Source: Saccharomycopsis crataegensis
Lineage: Eukaryota; Ascomycota; Saccharomycetes; Ascoideales; Saccharomycopsidaceae
Direction: 5' to 3'
Assembly: GCF_037102585.1 (NCBI RefSeq)
Contig: NW_027043820.1
Location: 1,026,501 to 1,090,500, forward strand
DNA length: 64,000 bases
In this document: positions 38,966-49,921 of the stretch, in pieces
Numbering within the stretch: position 1 is the first letter of the stretch
Layout: each line of letters starts with the position of its first letter
The notes under the pieces: model-generated
The model's input: only the letters and a program-made list of their open reading frames with translations
Databases searched by the model: none
Told to the model about the DNA's origin: nothing
Position numbers and translations under genes: made by a program

Positions 38966-40234
38966 ATGTTGAGGTTGATCATTCTTTCAATAATATCTTT
39001 GGTATCATTGACATCCGCAAAAGACCCGAACATTTTGGCGGAAGGAATCTTGGGTTATGAATATCCTAATATGAAGAGTTATGAATTAAAAAGTTGGGCA
39101 ATTAGACAACAAAGTAATATCCCTGGTTGGTTCTGGGTGAATGGGAAGTACGCCTTAGGGAAGCAATGTGGATCCTCTTCTTACGAGAACTTCAATGCTT
39201 GGGATTGGGCGGTTGCCATGCAATCACTTGTTGATGCTGTCAAGGCCACCAATAATCAAACTTGGATCGATGAAATGAAGCTTGTTTACACCGGGTTGGA
39301 AGACTTCTATAACAGTAATGTCGGTGCTTACTCTGTCACCACTGCCAAGAACACCGATATTGATCTTGATGATAATGCCCAGATCGCTTCTTCTTTCATT
39401 ACTGCCTACGAAACTACTGGTAATACCACATATTTAAATAGAGGTAGAAGTTTGGTGGAGTTTCTCGAAAATGGATGGAACTCCAAACACGGAGGTGTTG
39501 ATTGGGACTATAGTGGGGGCTACATTGCCACAATTTCCACCACTGAATCGGCTTTGGCTGCGTTGAGATTGTACAGAGCTTCAGATAAAAATCAAACCCA
39601 TATTGAATTTGCTGATAAATGTTTGAGATGGTTATTCGAAACTCTCTGGGATAATTCTACCAACTTATTGTTCGATGGATATTCAACCACTTCAAATTCC
39701 ATTGACAAGCATCATTACACTTACCATATGGGCACAGCACTTTCTTTAGCCACTTATCTTTACAACTTCACTAAGGAAGAGTATTATCTTGAAAGTGCAA
39801 AACTCCTCGCTGATTCATCTATCAACAGAAACTCGCCAATTTTCAATCGTGATCTCGCTGATAATTATCGGTTCTGGTACGATGGGGTGAACTTCACTCA
39901 GTTAATGTTTGAAGGTATGGTCGATTACGTTACCACAATCACTCCAACTAACTTGTCAATGATTCACGAAATCAAGAGACAAATTAGATACTTTATCGAT
40001 GTCACCTGGGATCCTACCAACGATGGGTACTTTGCTGATCCAAATGGTTATCAAAATTCCCATTTAACCACCGTAATTTGGAATGAAGCTACTGGTAGAA
40101 GCGAGCCATGGACTGCCGACTTGTCTGAATATTGTAGCTCATCATCACTGAACAGGCCGGAGTTTAGATTGCTTTATGAGGCGTCAATGGCAAGATGTCT
40201 TTGGCAAGCAGTCAAAATTGCCAAGTACGTTTGA
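38966..40234 (+). CDS. Secreted glycoside hydrolase family 76 protein
   Basis: A 422-residue alpha-1,6-mannanase-like protein acting in or on the cell wall. It has a clear signal peptide (MLRLIILSIISLVSLTSA). The catalytic Asp pair is in DIDLDDNAQIA (about 131-139), and HHYTYHMGTALSLATYLY is another GH76 block. Many N-glycosylation sequons (NNQT, GNTT, KNQT, DNST, YNFT) fit secretion. Unlike Dfg5/Dcw1 it has no hydrophobic C-terminal GPI signal, ending AVKIAKYV, so it is probably a soluble enzyme. Substrate is inferred from the family. Confidence 0.87.
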   Translation: MLRLIILSIISLVSLTSAKDPNILAEGILGYEYPNMKSYELKSWAIRQQSNIPGWFWVNGKYALGKQCGSSSYENFNAWDWAVAMQSLVDAVKATNNQTWIDEMKLVYTGLEDFYNSNVGAYSVTTAKNTDIDLDDNAQIASSFITAYETTGNTTYLNRGRSLVEFLENGWNSKHGGVDWDYSGGYIATISTTESALAALRLYRASDKNQTHIEFADKCLRWLFETLWDNSTNLLFDGYSTTSNSIDKHHYTYHMGTALSLATYLYNFTKEEYYLESAKLLADSSINRNSPIFNRDLADNYRFWYDGVNFTQLMFEGMVDYVTTITPTNLSMIHEIKRQIRYFIDVTWDPTNDGYFADPNGYQNSHLTTVIWNEATGRSEPWTADLSEYCSSSSLNRPEFRLLYEASMARCLWQAVKIAKYV

Positions 40235-40784
40235 TCCGTGCACACCCAATTGGGCTAAACCTTTCTTTTTTATTATTGCTTTTATTATTTTTGAGTTATA
40301 TATTATAGAAGTATTTTTCATTACCGTTTTATCAATTTAATCAATGTATGGACACATTAGGAAAAAGAAAAGCGAACTGGACTTCGATTCCCCCAGGATG
40401 ACTCACAGGCGTGGGAAAAAACTCTAAAGTGCTGGCGACTGGTGTGGATGCCATCAGAATTACCGTAAATTCTTGCATCTATCTGGTTTAGGTCACCGAC
40501 GTCAAGGCCGTTGCAATGCAAAACAATAGTCCGGCACGAGGAAAAGCAATGCGGCCTGTTTATCTTGGGTACGACGAATAAGGTTTTAATCACAACTGTA
40601 ATCGCCTATTTATTTCATGGCAATTGGATAACTCAAAATTTGAGGTTCTTGGACGGGGATTATTGGCACAGAATAAATAGGAGTTTGTTGAGAGTGGTGA
40701 TTTGTAGGGCTTGGCAGTTATCGAATAGGAAAGTACCACTCATAAATGTATGGAGTATCCACTCAGTTGATGTAACATACATAA

Positions 40785-40834
<50 letters not shown>

Positions 40835-41332
40835 ATAATAATAATAGCATATCCTCTAATGTGAATGCTACAATTTGCAAAAAAATTGTCATGGCATTGG
40901 ATTTGGTCACCGAGTATCAATTAATCCGAGGCGCTTTCAGTACCAGGCAGCACCAGGGATCTGGGGTGGCGTTGTCTGGTGGTCTGCAATTATCGACCAA
41001 TGAAGCGGGGTCAACCAGGGGTGTTTGCACTATTTCAAATCACTGTTTGTTTGGGAGGGCCTGACATTATTGTGCCGAACGGCAACGTCTAATAATACTT
41101 GTTCGCCCTGCAGCACAACAATTTTTTTTTTTTTCCTGCGAGTATCCAATATTTAGATTTACATATATTTTCTTTATTCCTATATCTATCGTATATTTAT
41201 TTACATGTTTATATATACAATGTATATCATATAGTGTTGTATCCTACAACCCCCCCGTACTGTCACCAAGATTTCTAATGGAGAACCATCCACCAAGCAG
41301 GCCTGCTTTATTATTTCATCTCCCTCTTTAAA
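40235..41332. other. Gene-poor 1.1 kb with an AGT microsatellite
   Basis: This holds the TAG/TAA microsatellite (40785-40846). The GC-richer parts (about 40360-40520 and 40920-41060) show no conserved coding potential. The T-run at 41122-41134 probably belongs to the promoter of the next gene. Confidence 0.5.
40785..40846 (+). repeat. (TAG)n/(TAA)n microsatellite
   Basis: About sixteen TAG units followed by about four TAA units; intergenic. Confidence 0.95.
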
Positions 41333-42226
41333 ATGTTGATCTACGACAACTCCGATGAACGAATACTTTATGATACAACTTTTCCTGGGTTCAGCCCTTT
41401 TGGCCATCCAGTAATGATTGCCCCAACCACACCAATAACCACCATTCCTACTTATGAACCCCCCATTCCTACACAATTCAGCCCATCAGTATACCTTGGC
41501 AACACCAATGTCCTCAGCAACCCTGAGTTCTTCAACCTTCATCGCGACATCAAGGTCATCATCACTTGCATGTCTTCGACCAAGATCAACGGTTATTTCC
41601 TCAAAAACCGCAACTCTCAGTTCAATCCTCCTGATTACTGTGTTTTGAATATCGATCCAACCTTCAAAGGAGCAAATCACCATGTTTTCAGCGATCCGAA
41701 ATCGAAAACCAATTCACAAATTCTCAAGTTCATCTCAAAATATGGATCGACACTAAATGCCATGCTCGCCTCAAATAGCAATAACAGTCAATCAATAGAT
41801 ATCACCTCCCCAATGATAATCATGAAGGATAAGCCTTCGCTTGTGGAAGATATCGTCAACTTTATGACTATTGTCCAGGATAGTTTCCCCCTGGCTGGGA
41901 TATTGATAGTCTACGACGATGACTCAGAGAGGGACCAACGTTACTCTATTTTACTTTCTGTTGCTTACATTATCAGTAAAAACCACCATTTGAATGTTTT
42001 GGATGCCATGCTACTATTGAAAAGCTATACTTCTATAGTCGATGAGCTTTCGTTGAATCAGCGAAACTTCTTCAACGTATTGAATGAATATAGATTAAAA
42101 ATAGTTGCCAGTAACAGATTTCACCACTCTGATGGTAGACACGCTCATAAGAGACTGTCATCGAAAAGAACTTCACACTTCTTGAACAATCCGCCCCCCG
42201 AAAAACGAGTGAAAGAAGAAATATAA
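41333..42226 (+). CDS. Dual-specificity-phosphatase-like protein without catalytic Cys
   Basis: A 297-residue protein. Residues 53-80 (VYLGNTNVLSNPEFFNLHRD then IKVIITCMS) match the N-terminal part of a DSP domain (xYLGxxxxAxNxxxLxxxxIxxVIN). The place of the HCxxGxxRS loop is IVYDDDSERDQRYS (192-205), followed by the usual helix ILLSVAYIISKNHHLNVLDAM. The catalytic Cys is replaced by Asp and the P-loop glycine is absent, so it is predicted to be a pseudophosphatase. The C-terminus is basic (KRLSSKRTSHF, then EKRVKEE), possibly a nuclear signal. I cannot name an orthologue. Confidence 0.72.
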   Translation: MLIYDNSDERILYDTTFPGFSPFGHPVMIAPTTPITTIPTYEPPIPTQFSPSVYLGNTNVLSNPEFFNLHRDIKVIITCMSSTKINGYFLKNRNSQFNPPDYCVLNIDPTFKGANHHVFSDPKSKTNSQILKFISKYGSTLNAMLASNSNNSQSIDITSPMIIMKDKPSLVEDIVNFMTIVQDSFPLAGILIVYDDDSERDQRYSILLSVAYIISKNHHLNVLDAMLLLKSYTSIVDELSLNQRNFFNVLNEYRLKIVASNRFHHSDGRHAHKRLSSKRTSHFLNNPPPEKRVKEEI

Positions 42227-42502
42227 TCACGGATAAAGGTGATTAAGTCCCAAAAAGTTTGATAATAACTTCATGATTCACGAAATGAAAAAAAAAAAAA
42301 AAAAAAATACAAGCATCATAATTCACGTTTATCTTTATGTTCTATTTCTTCTATTTATTCAACCCAATTTATTTTTCAAAAAAGCATTTACTTTCATTTC
42401 CTATTTACTCATTAATACTCTATCCTCTTTGTTCAACACAACAGAAATAAAATATGATAGACTCATAATTTGCATTATTGTTATTACATCATCACTCCGT
42501 AC

Positions 42503-43645
42503 CTAATCTTCTTCGTCTTCTGACTCATCATCCAACTCTGGCATTGGGTAATTCAATATAACGGCAATACCGGTCATTTTATCCAATTGCTCGCCAGAAT
42601 CGTGTCGACTAGAGAAAACTGTTGATTCTCCTCCTTGACTTCTCACTTTATCACTCAACCTGATGTAAAATTGACGTTCTTTAGGGTCATCACTTCTAAA
42701 TAACGTATCGGTTAGAAGCAAATGTTTGACTGCCCCGGTTATGCCAATGGCCTTGACACAAACATCTTTACCGTACCATGCAATCCCAGTATCCTTATTT
42801 AATTCTGTGAAAAAATTCTCTAAAAGCAAGATGTTTTTAATGAATTTTGTGTTTTCCAATCGCTTTTGGACTTCTGGGTCTTTCAATGTGTCGTCTAAAG
42901 ATTGCAAGTACCCGTTGAAAGAATGGGCAATAACGAATTTATCTTTTGATTGCAAAATCATTTTTTCTTGGTCTTTCGAAGCTTCGCTCATGATGTATTC
43001 GTATAAAGTTTTGGCAATGGTACCGGGAGAAGCAATCAAAATCACCTTCAATTTCTCCAACTCAAACTTTCGTTTAAACGAATCGTAACAGTATCCATAA
43101 AATTTCTTCATCGCTGTTTCATATCCCGACTCCCCAAGACCTCTTCTTTTTTTGGGTATCGATTTTTCCACTTTGGCAACCAATACTTTTTGAGAGTTTG
43201 TCAAGAGACAGAAATGGGCAATACCTTCTTGAAGAATGATTGTGCCAACCTCTGCTTTGTTAGTGATGTCAACAGCATCATGAATAACCTTCATGGCATA
43301 CCGATCGATGGAATCTTTGAAAATCTTGAACGAATATTTGGTATCGATTACCACGGTATGGTATGATCCAAGAGGCACAAGTTTGTGTTCCTCTACGGTT
43401 CTTCCTTTACATCTAAGCGACGACCCTTCTGCTTCATAATGAATATCCTCTATTTTCACCACTAGTCTGACCAACACTTTTTCACTCTTGTTGGAACCTT
43501 CTTTGGTGACAATTCTAAACGTCGAGCAACTAATCCGGTCACCTTTCTGGAGAAAGTTGTAGAGAATCCAGATATCTTCATCATCTTCTGCTTGCACCAC
43601 TACATAGCTCTCCTTCTTGTTAAAATTCTTGCCTAATAACTTCAT
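42503..43645 (-). CDS. DOM34: No-go decay factor Dom34/Pelota
   Basis: This 380-residue eRF1-like protein acts with Hbs1 and Rli1 to split stalled ribosomes (386 in S. cerevisiae). Domain 1 starts MKLLGKNFNKKESYVVVQAE with DDEDIWILYNFLQKGDRI. The central domain has GIAHFCLLTNSQKVLVAKVE, KKRRGLGESGYETAMKKFY and LIASPGTIAKTLYEYI. The C-terminal domain has AVKHLLLTDTLFR and EQLDKMTGIAVILNYP. There is no GGQ motif, as expected. It is divergent to SEH1 (281 bp). Confidence 0.95.
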   Translation of the reverse strand: MKLLGKNFNKKESYVVVQAEDDEDIWILYNFLQKGDRISCSTFRIVTKEGSNKSEKVLVRLVVKIEDIHYEAEGSSLRCKGRTVEEHKLVPLGSYHTVVIDTKYSFKIFKDSIDRYAMKVIHDAVDITNKAEVGTIILQEGIAHFCLLTNSQKVLVAKVEKSIPKKRRGLGESGYETAMKKFYGYCYDSFKRKFELEKLKVILIASPGTIAKTLYEYIMSEASKDQEKMILQSKDKFVIAHSFNGYLQSLDDTLKDPEVQKRLENTKFIKNILLLENFFTELNKDTGIAWYGKDVCVKAIGITGAVKHLLLTDTLFRSDDPKERQFYIRLSDKVRSQGGESTVFSSRHDSGEQLDKMTGIAVILNYPMPELDDESEDEED

Positions 43646-43926
43646 CGCTTATAATAATGAAAATAATAATATATTCTGCTTTAATTCTAATGGATAAGGC
43701 TCTAAAATAGCAAACTGGATATCTGATTACAACTGTTATGTCAAAGGGAAGAAAAAAAAAAATAAAAAATTTCGTGGTAGTTAGGCGCACTGGCAACAGC
43801 CAAGTTTTTTTCTCATAAAAAAAAAAAGGCTGCCAAACTGGTTATTATTATCATAATTGTTGTGGTACTGGTGGATCCCTTTATTGTTCTTCCACTTTTT
43901 CTTTTTCTTTTTATTTTTCTTTTACA

Positions 43927-45009
43927 ATGGGTTTGCCTCCAGTGGTAACGGGCCATGAGGACTTGATCCATGATGTCGAGTTCGACTACTACGGGAAAAC
44001 TTTAGCGACGTGCTCGTCGGATCGACACATCAGGGTGTTTAATTTACAAGACGGTAAATGGGTATTACGGGATAATTGGAAAGCCCATGACTCCTCTATT
44101 GTCAAACTCGCATGGGCTCCTCCAGAATACGGCCAGATCTTGGCGTCAGTGTCTTATGACCGGACATTAAAGCTTTGGGAACATAAGAATGACGCGGTAT
44201 CGAACTCCGGTACTTGCTATAAACGACTTGTCACCATGAATGATGCCCAGGCCCCGTTGTTTGACGTCTCGTTTGCCCCAGGATACTTGTACACTTTCAG
44301 AGTCGCGACCATTGGCTCGGATTCTACTCTCCGGGTCTATGAAGCATTGAAAATCTCTGATTTGTCCGATTGGAATTTGATCCAACAAGAACGCCTATCG
44401 AGTAAGAAATTGAATAGTAATTTACAAGGTAACTTCACCGTCAACTGGTGTCAGTCAAAATTTGTCCAAGAGAAAATCTGTGTCAGCGCAAATGATGTAT
44501 GCTCCATCTTCATCAAGGGACCAAATAACACCTACGTTAAAGACCAATTTTTGCCTCATCACGGAGAATTGATCAGAGACGTTGCTTGGGCACCATCCAT
44601 GGGAAGATCATTTGAATTACTCGCTACTGCCTCAAAGGATGGGTTTGTTAGAATATTCAAAATTGTTGATAAAACCCTTGATGACTACGGGGTTTCTGGC
44701 GGGGATGGAAGTAATAGTAGTTTGAACTACAATCAGGGCCTCAATAATAATATCCATATGCAAGATGCTAATGCCATAGAAGATGACGATGAAAATGAAA
44801 CTACTAAAAAAATAACACGGTTGGATGTCAACTTGTTAGGGGAATTTAGTGATCATAAATCCGATGTCTGGTCGGTAAGTTGGAATAGTACCGGGACAAT
44901 TTTGAGTAGTAGTGGCGATGATGGTAAAGTTCGTTTTTGGAAATCGGGTAGAACCACGGATTATAGATGTATAGCTACAACCTCAGTGCAAAAAAAATCC
45001 CCAAACTAA
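43927..45009 (+). CDS. SEH1: Nucleoporin / SEA complex WD40 protein Seh1
   Basis: This 360-residue beta-propeller is shared by the Y-shaped Nup84 complex of the nuclear pore and the SEA complex that regulates TORC1 (349 in S. cerevisiae). WD repeats are visible from GHEDLIHDVEFDYYGKTLAT through VSYDRTLKLWEH, SDSTLRVYEA, TASKDGFVRIFKI and SSSGDDGKVRFWKS. An acidic, Asn-rich insert lies before the last repeat (about residues 255-300). This window also carries MEH1 on the other side of TORC1 control, 42 kb away. Confidence 0.93.
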   Translation: MGLPPVVTGHEDLIHDVEFDYYGKTLATCSSDRHIRVFNLQDGKWVLRDNWKAHDSSIVKLAWAPPEYGQILASVSYDRTLKLWEHKNDAVSNSGTCYKRLVTMNDAQAPLFDVSFAPGYLYTFRVATIGSDSTLRVYEALKISDLSDWNLIQQERLSSKKLNSNLQGNFTVNWCQSKFVQEKICVSANDVCSIFIKGPNNTYVKDQFLPHHGELIRDVAWAPSMGRSFELLATASKDGFVRIFKIVDKTLDDYGVSGGDGSNSSLNYNQGLNNNIHMQDANAIEDDDENETTKKITRLDVNLLGEFSDHKSDVWSVSWNSTGTILSSSGDDGKVRFWKSGRTTDYRCIATTSVQKKSPN

Positions 45010-45130
45010 TTTCATCAGTCATATTAGTTATTATTATTTTTGTTTGGATTTCGTTAAATATGTATACTATTTTTTTTTTTTTAAAAAAAAAAGAAATCTA
45101 TCGTCAAAAAAGTCGTAAAAAGAAATGATC

Positions 45131-48100
45131 TCATGATAGCAAGAACTCGGTTTTCAAAGTTTCCACAAACTCCGTTGACAAATAATGAGTTTCAATATCA
45201 TCCACCTTTTCATAAAATGCAAACAATAATTTGATATTCCACAAATCGTCAGAATTTCGAGGATCTTTAACCATGTTCCTGATTTCCAACCTCGAATTCT
45301 TAACTGACAAATCTCCGTTCAATTCATGCTCTTTGATAGTATTGCAGTTTTCAAATAATATATCATAAGCTTTGTCCACATTGTCCCGTTTCTTTTGGTC
45401 AAATTCCTTAGAAACACTCTGCACAATTGATCTCAATAAATTCGTGGATTTCTGGCTATCCTGCCTCTTGTAAACGAAAACTGTCAAATTTTTCTTAAAA
45501 TGTTCATAAAGCTTCTGGTTCTCCATTAACTCATCAAATGATAATAGAACCGTATAATACTCTTTTGAAGTAGTCTCAATTGACCGGATGTCTTGTAATT
45601 TCGGTATAAGGCATGGCGCTTTAGTTTCAAAACTTTTCCCAGAATTTAAAGTAATTTTAATCTGAACTTCGACCGGTTTATCGGTCTCCACATCCCTGAA
45701 AACCAAGCACCTAGGTTTAGCTGCTAAAACCCAAAAATGTCTTAAAGCCTGTAAATAAATTTCAGACTCTGTACCACCAGCAGGTGCGGGATAAATAGCG
45801 GTAAACAACGCAGCAATTGAAAAATTGGAGTCATCAAAGGTATATTCACCACTCCCCATGAATAGAAACCCAAGTGCCATACTAACAGCGGCATAATTCG
45901 AATAAAGCAAACTTTTAGTGGTCCTGTTGTGAACAATTCTCAACCGCCTAAAAGTATTCAAATCACCGGTACCGGCCATGATTATTGCCAGAGACAATAC
46001 GATGGCATCTTGAATGATCAATAACGAAGATTGCGTGATTTTCTCATCAAAAGAATTGGCTGCCATGATAGTGAGTCTCATAAAATGATCTAAGAAATAC
46101 AAAATCGTTTCAGAGGCAGTAATATCACCGCTTGAAGCAAATTTCAAAGCAATCGAAACGCATGCACCACCGATACAGTTAAAGTATGGCAATTGGTCAC
46201 TATCCAAGGACTTGATATCTGCGATCGAATATTTCTGAGTCAAACATTTGGGAACTTGTGATTTTACCCAGCTCTTGGTTTCCTGCACATCGTTCCACAA
46301 TATCATATTCTTAACCACAATACGTAATAAAAGAAGGTCAGGTCTAATATAATCTAATAATTTTTCCGTTTCAGGTACCATCAATTTGTAAGCAATGTTA
46401 TAGTTGTTTGTTCTGAGATAAATAAATCCCAAAGCAATGATCGCACCAGGTGCTGATTTATCGTATTCTTGGTCGCCCTGCATATCCTTCAATGAAACAG
46501 CCATTGATAATAACTGGTCAGTTATATGGGTGTCATTTAGTCCCTTCAAATGATTACCTTTTCCTAAATTTGTATAACCTAAAGCGATACCTGCTGCCAA
46601 TCTATAACCCTCATCAACAACCAACCTATCATTATAGGAGATCTTATTGCTAATTTGTGAGAGTAAAATATCACTCATACGGCGATGCTGAGTCTCCAAA
46701 TATAACAAACCAATTCCAACAAGACCCGCTGTTTGGACTGGCAAAGAAACATTCAAATCTGTAGCACCCTGAGGTAATAAAGCGACAACATGGACAGATA
46801 AAACTTTAGTCAATTTCATGTCCATTGTAGCTCTAGCACTGGCTGACAAACCCAATAACAAACCAACACTGGTATGTGTGTGCTTTGGACCCAAATAATT
46901 ATACATATGCCATTCCTCAAGGTTTTTCAAGTGCCCATTCAAACCAAGCGCCAATAAGAAACCACCGTGCTGAGAATTGAGATTGTGGGGCTTGTTGAAA
47001 ACTATCCAACTACCAACAATGTTCTTAGCATTTTTGAGAATAGTCATACCAGCTGATGCACCATTGTGAAAGTATCCCCAGTCAATAATCTCAGAAGAAA
47101 TTAGGTTCTTATCCAAGCTCAAAGTTATGTTACTCGGCATAATCAATGTATCAAAATTCAATTTTGGTATTGGAAATTTTTCTGTCAAAATTGGCATTCT
47201 GCTTGAAAGAAAAAGAGCACCTCTTCCTAAAGGTATAGTCATAGTTCTTAGAGATACCAAAGTTGATAACTCCTTTTGCAAATTAACCATACTATATTCA
47301 TTCATATTAGGAGGTGCATTTAAAGTAACCGTTTGGATTTTGGATGATTGTAAGATCTTAGTGATCTCGTAATATCGGCGATCCTCAGAGAATATAAGCT
47401 TAGTAATATGCAATTTTTCAGCTTCTGATTGCCCATCCCAAGCACCAATTGGATCATCATTCTTAATAGACTGAATCACTTGGTTCACGTCCTTATTGTT
47501 AAGATGATTATGATTTATTATCTTATGAGCTGTAGCCTTTTCTCCTTGGATAATTTTTGCAAGGTCTTTTCTTCCTAATAATTCCACAAACTCCAATGAA
47601 GAGTTTACTGTTGCATCTTCTATACACGAAGCCAAATATTCTTTTAAAGGTAAAGAAATTCCAATTGGGTAGCTTTCTAAATCGAAGCTGTCAATACCAT
47701 ATTCAACCATTAAATTTACAATATCGGCAGAGGTGAATTGCGGAGACACGATGGCTTCAAATATTCGCAAAATATAATAAGTTCTTGGGGTGATTATTTC
47801 ATCAATTGCATCGTTTTCTTCAGAGATTTGAGAGAAAGTAATGTATGGGGTAATATTGTTTGAGAAAATGCTGCACAATGATCTTAATAGATTCGGCGGA
47901 CTGTCAAAAGGTTGTAAAGTTCTGAATCTGCATTTCTTGTCAAGTATATCCGAAGGTTTAGTATCCAAATAATAATTAACCCAGGAACTTGACCATCCTG
48001 ACCAACTAGCAAATTGTGCCAACAAGATATCAAATTTTTCAACTGTAGGGCCTCTTAAGATATTAAGTTTCAACTCTTCCCTTATCAAATGTAAAGCAAG

Positions 48101-49921
48101 AATGGCGTTTGGGGCCAAACTATTTAAAGATTGCTCATACTTCTGGCTGAGCTTCAAATTATTTGATTGATTTAATAGGTTTGCAAAATATAGTTGGTTA
48201 ATAATAAAGTTTTGCAGTGGGGAATTAACCAAATCACTGAAATCAGTACCCGCTGGTACAATGATAGATAAGAGAGTTATAATAAAACTTTGCCAGCCGG
48301 AGCCATCTTTATCAAATGATAATCCAGTACACCATTTCAACCAAACGAATTCATACGCATAAGGCCCGAAAATATGTTTCAATGACTTGAGACATTTCAT
48401 GTTCAATTCATCCAAGGGCTCTAGTAATAGTTGTACAATGCGAATTTGACTATTTGGAAATGTTTTCAAGGAAATACAATTTTCAGAACAGTGACCTAGA
48501 GCCTCAATATTTTCCTTGAAATTTAAAAGCAAATCATGGGACGTCAAGCCTAAAAAGGGGTTCACCAAACAAGCACTTTTACCATTTTCTTTCAAAGCTA
48601 TCAAATATCCATCATGAGTTGAATCTAAAGCTACCGCATCTGAGCACCTGAAGTTAAAAGAACTTTGATAAGATGGCAAGCTAACAGAATTATTTGAGGA
48701 GTTGAAAATAAGAACCTCGGTGTTCTTGGTTTCTTTGTTGACAATGACGATTCCTTGTTTATCTGTGAAGTGTAAGCTAAAAACTTTCAAACTTTTTCTA
48801 AGGTATTTGAATTGAACTTTTTCAACTTTTGTCAACACTGCATCTTTCCTTAACGCTTCAATATTCATGAAACTGTTAGAAGCAGTGAAACTAGTGTCAT
48901 TGATGTCCAAATTGGTAATGTCTGCTCCAGTGTTTCCTGAGGGCATTCTATCATAGAGCATTTCTGAGTGAGATATGGATCTTCGAGCTTGTATAGGATT
49001 ATTCGCTGAATTATTGCTATCTTTGTTGTTATTACCACTTGGCTTTGGGGTACCCTCATTAATCTCAGTATCATTAGAAATGGTTGCGCCATTTGGCATG
49101 GAAGATTTTCTAGAAATTGACCTTTTGCGAAGTGATGTTCTTTTGCCTCCTGATGATTTATTCTTGTTTCTGGTTAAATATCTAACGTGATAGATAGTAA
49201 TAATACTATTGGAAGAATTATAAGTTACGGCCAATGAGCAATCTGAATCCTGGGGAAACCATACCAATTCTTCATTGGGCGCAAAAGATGATATCGAAGA
49301 TGAAACAAGCATTCCTAATTCTGATAATGGTCCTAGTAATGTCAAAAAGTTTGGTTTTGAATTTGACAGAGATGAGTTGCCGCTTGTGGAAGACGAGGGA
49401 TCACTATTGTTGTTTATGTTATTGGTGTTTATGAAACTGGAAATCATTGGCGTTGAATCTTGTGATGTTGACTGCAGTCTTTCTAATATCAATCCATTTT
49501 CAAACAAAAAGGACTTTCTGACACTAAATGGAAAACTCACAATGAAAGTTTCGTCATCTTCGAAGTATATATAAGCTCTGTTTGTTAACACCACTGTCAA
49601 TGCCTTTTTCTTTGATTTTTGATATGTCTGTTGCAGTTTGTTGTTGTCATTATTGAAATGCACAATGTGAGACAGTATTATCTTATCTTCCTTATTATCA
49701 TACTTTAGTTTTCTCACCAATAAGTTATTTTTGAACCATAATACCTCCTGTGAGTTTGTCAAAAGGATCTCATAATTTGGATATAATGTCACCTCGTATT
49801 GATCTTTTAAACTCGCCAGATAAACAGCCGCCGTGGTTACATCAAGGCATTTTATTCCAATTGGTTGCTCAGTGACCATTATGGATGGTTTATGGTGGCT
49901 CCCTTGGATATTTGTCGCCAT
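45131..49921 (-). CDS. APC1: Anaphase-promoting complex subunit Apc1
   Basis: The largest scaffold subunit of the APC/C ubiquitin ligase, 1596 residues from ATG 49921. Twenty more codons upstream end at a GTG, so I use the ATG. The N-terminal part is a beta-propeller-like WD region with a Ser/Asn-rich loop (about 270-370). The PC repeat domain (around 1000-1300) is recognisable: GGFLLALGLNGHL, THTSVGLLLGLSASARATMD, TDLNVSLPVQTAGLVGIGLL and GYRLAAGIALGYTNLG. The adjacent AAVSMALGFLFMGSGEYT is also typical. No frame breaks. Confidence 0.92.
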   Translation of the reverse strand: MATNIQGSHHKPSIMVTEQPIGIKCLDVTTAAVYLASLKDQYEVTLYPNYEILLTNSQEVLWFKNNLLVRKLKYDNKEDKIILSHIVHFNNDNNKLQQTYQKSKKKALTVVLTNRAYIYFEDDETFIVSFPFSVRKSFLFENGLILERLQSTSQDSTPMISSFINTNNINNNSDPSSSTSGNSSLSNSKPNFLTLLGPLSELGMLVSSSISSFAPNEELVWFPQDSDCSLAVTYNSSNSIITIYHVRYLTRNKNKSSGGKRTSLRKRSISRKSSMPNGATISNDTEINEGTPKPSGNNNKDSNNSANNPIQARRSISHSEMLYDRMPSGNTGADITNLDINDTSFTASNSFMNIEALRKDAVLTKVEKVQFKYLRKSLKVFSLHFTDKQGIVIVNKETKNTEVLIFNSSNNSVSLPSYQSSFNFRCSDAVALDSTHDGYLIALKENGKSACLVNPFLGLTSHDLLLNFKENIEALGHCSENCISLKTFPNSQIRIVQLLLEPLDELNMKCLKSLKHIFGPYAYEFVWLKWCTGLSFDKDGSGWQSFIITLLSIIVPAGTDFSDLVNSPLQNFIINQLYFANLLNQSNNLKLSQKYEQSLNSLAPNAILALHLIREELKLNILRGPTVEKFDILLAQFASWSGWSSSWVNYYLDTKPSDILDKKCRFRTLQPFDSPPNLLRSLCSIFSNNITPYITFSQISEENDAIDEIITPRTYYILRIFEAIVSPQFTSADIVNLMVEYGIDSFDLESYPIGISLPLKEYLASCIEDATVNSSLEFVELLGRKDLAKIIQGEKATAHKIINHNHLNNKDVNQVIQSIKNDDPIGAWDGQSEAEKLHITKLIFSEDRRYYEITKILQSSKIQTVTLNAPPNMNEYSMVNLQKELSTLVSLRTMTIPLGRGALFLSSRMPILTEKFPIPKLNFDTLIMPSNITLSLDKNLISSEIIDWGYFHNGASAGMTILKNAKNIVGSWIVFNKPHNLNSQHGGFLLALGLNGHLKNLEEWHMYNYLGPKHTHTSVGLLLGLSASARATMDMKLTKVLSVHVVALLPQGATDLNVSLPVQTAGLVGIGLLYLETQHRRMSDILLSQISNKISYNDRLVVDEGYRLAAGIALGYTNLGKGNHLKGLNDTHITDQLLSMAVSLKDMQGDQEYDKSAPGAIIALGFIYLRTNNYNIAYKLMVPETEKLLDYIRPDLLLLRIVVKNMILWNDVQETKSWVKSQVPKCLTQKYSIADIKSLDSDQLPYFNCIGGACVSIALKFASSGDITASETILYFLDHFMRLTIMAANSFDEKITQSSLLIIQDAIVLSLAIIMAGTGDLNTFRRLRIVHNRTTKSLLYSNYAAVSMALGFLFMGSGEYTFDDSNFSIAALFTAIYPAPAGGTESEIYLQALRHFWVLAAKPRCLVFRDVETDKPVEVQIKITLNSGKSFETKAPCLIPKLQDIRSIETTSKEYYTVLLSFDELMENQKLYEHFKKNLTVFVYKRQDSQKSTNLLRSIVQSVSKEFDQKKRDNVDKAYDILFENCNTIKEHELNGDLSVKNSRLEIRNMVKDPRNSDDLWNIKLLFAFYEKVDDIETHYLSTEFVETLKTEFLLS

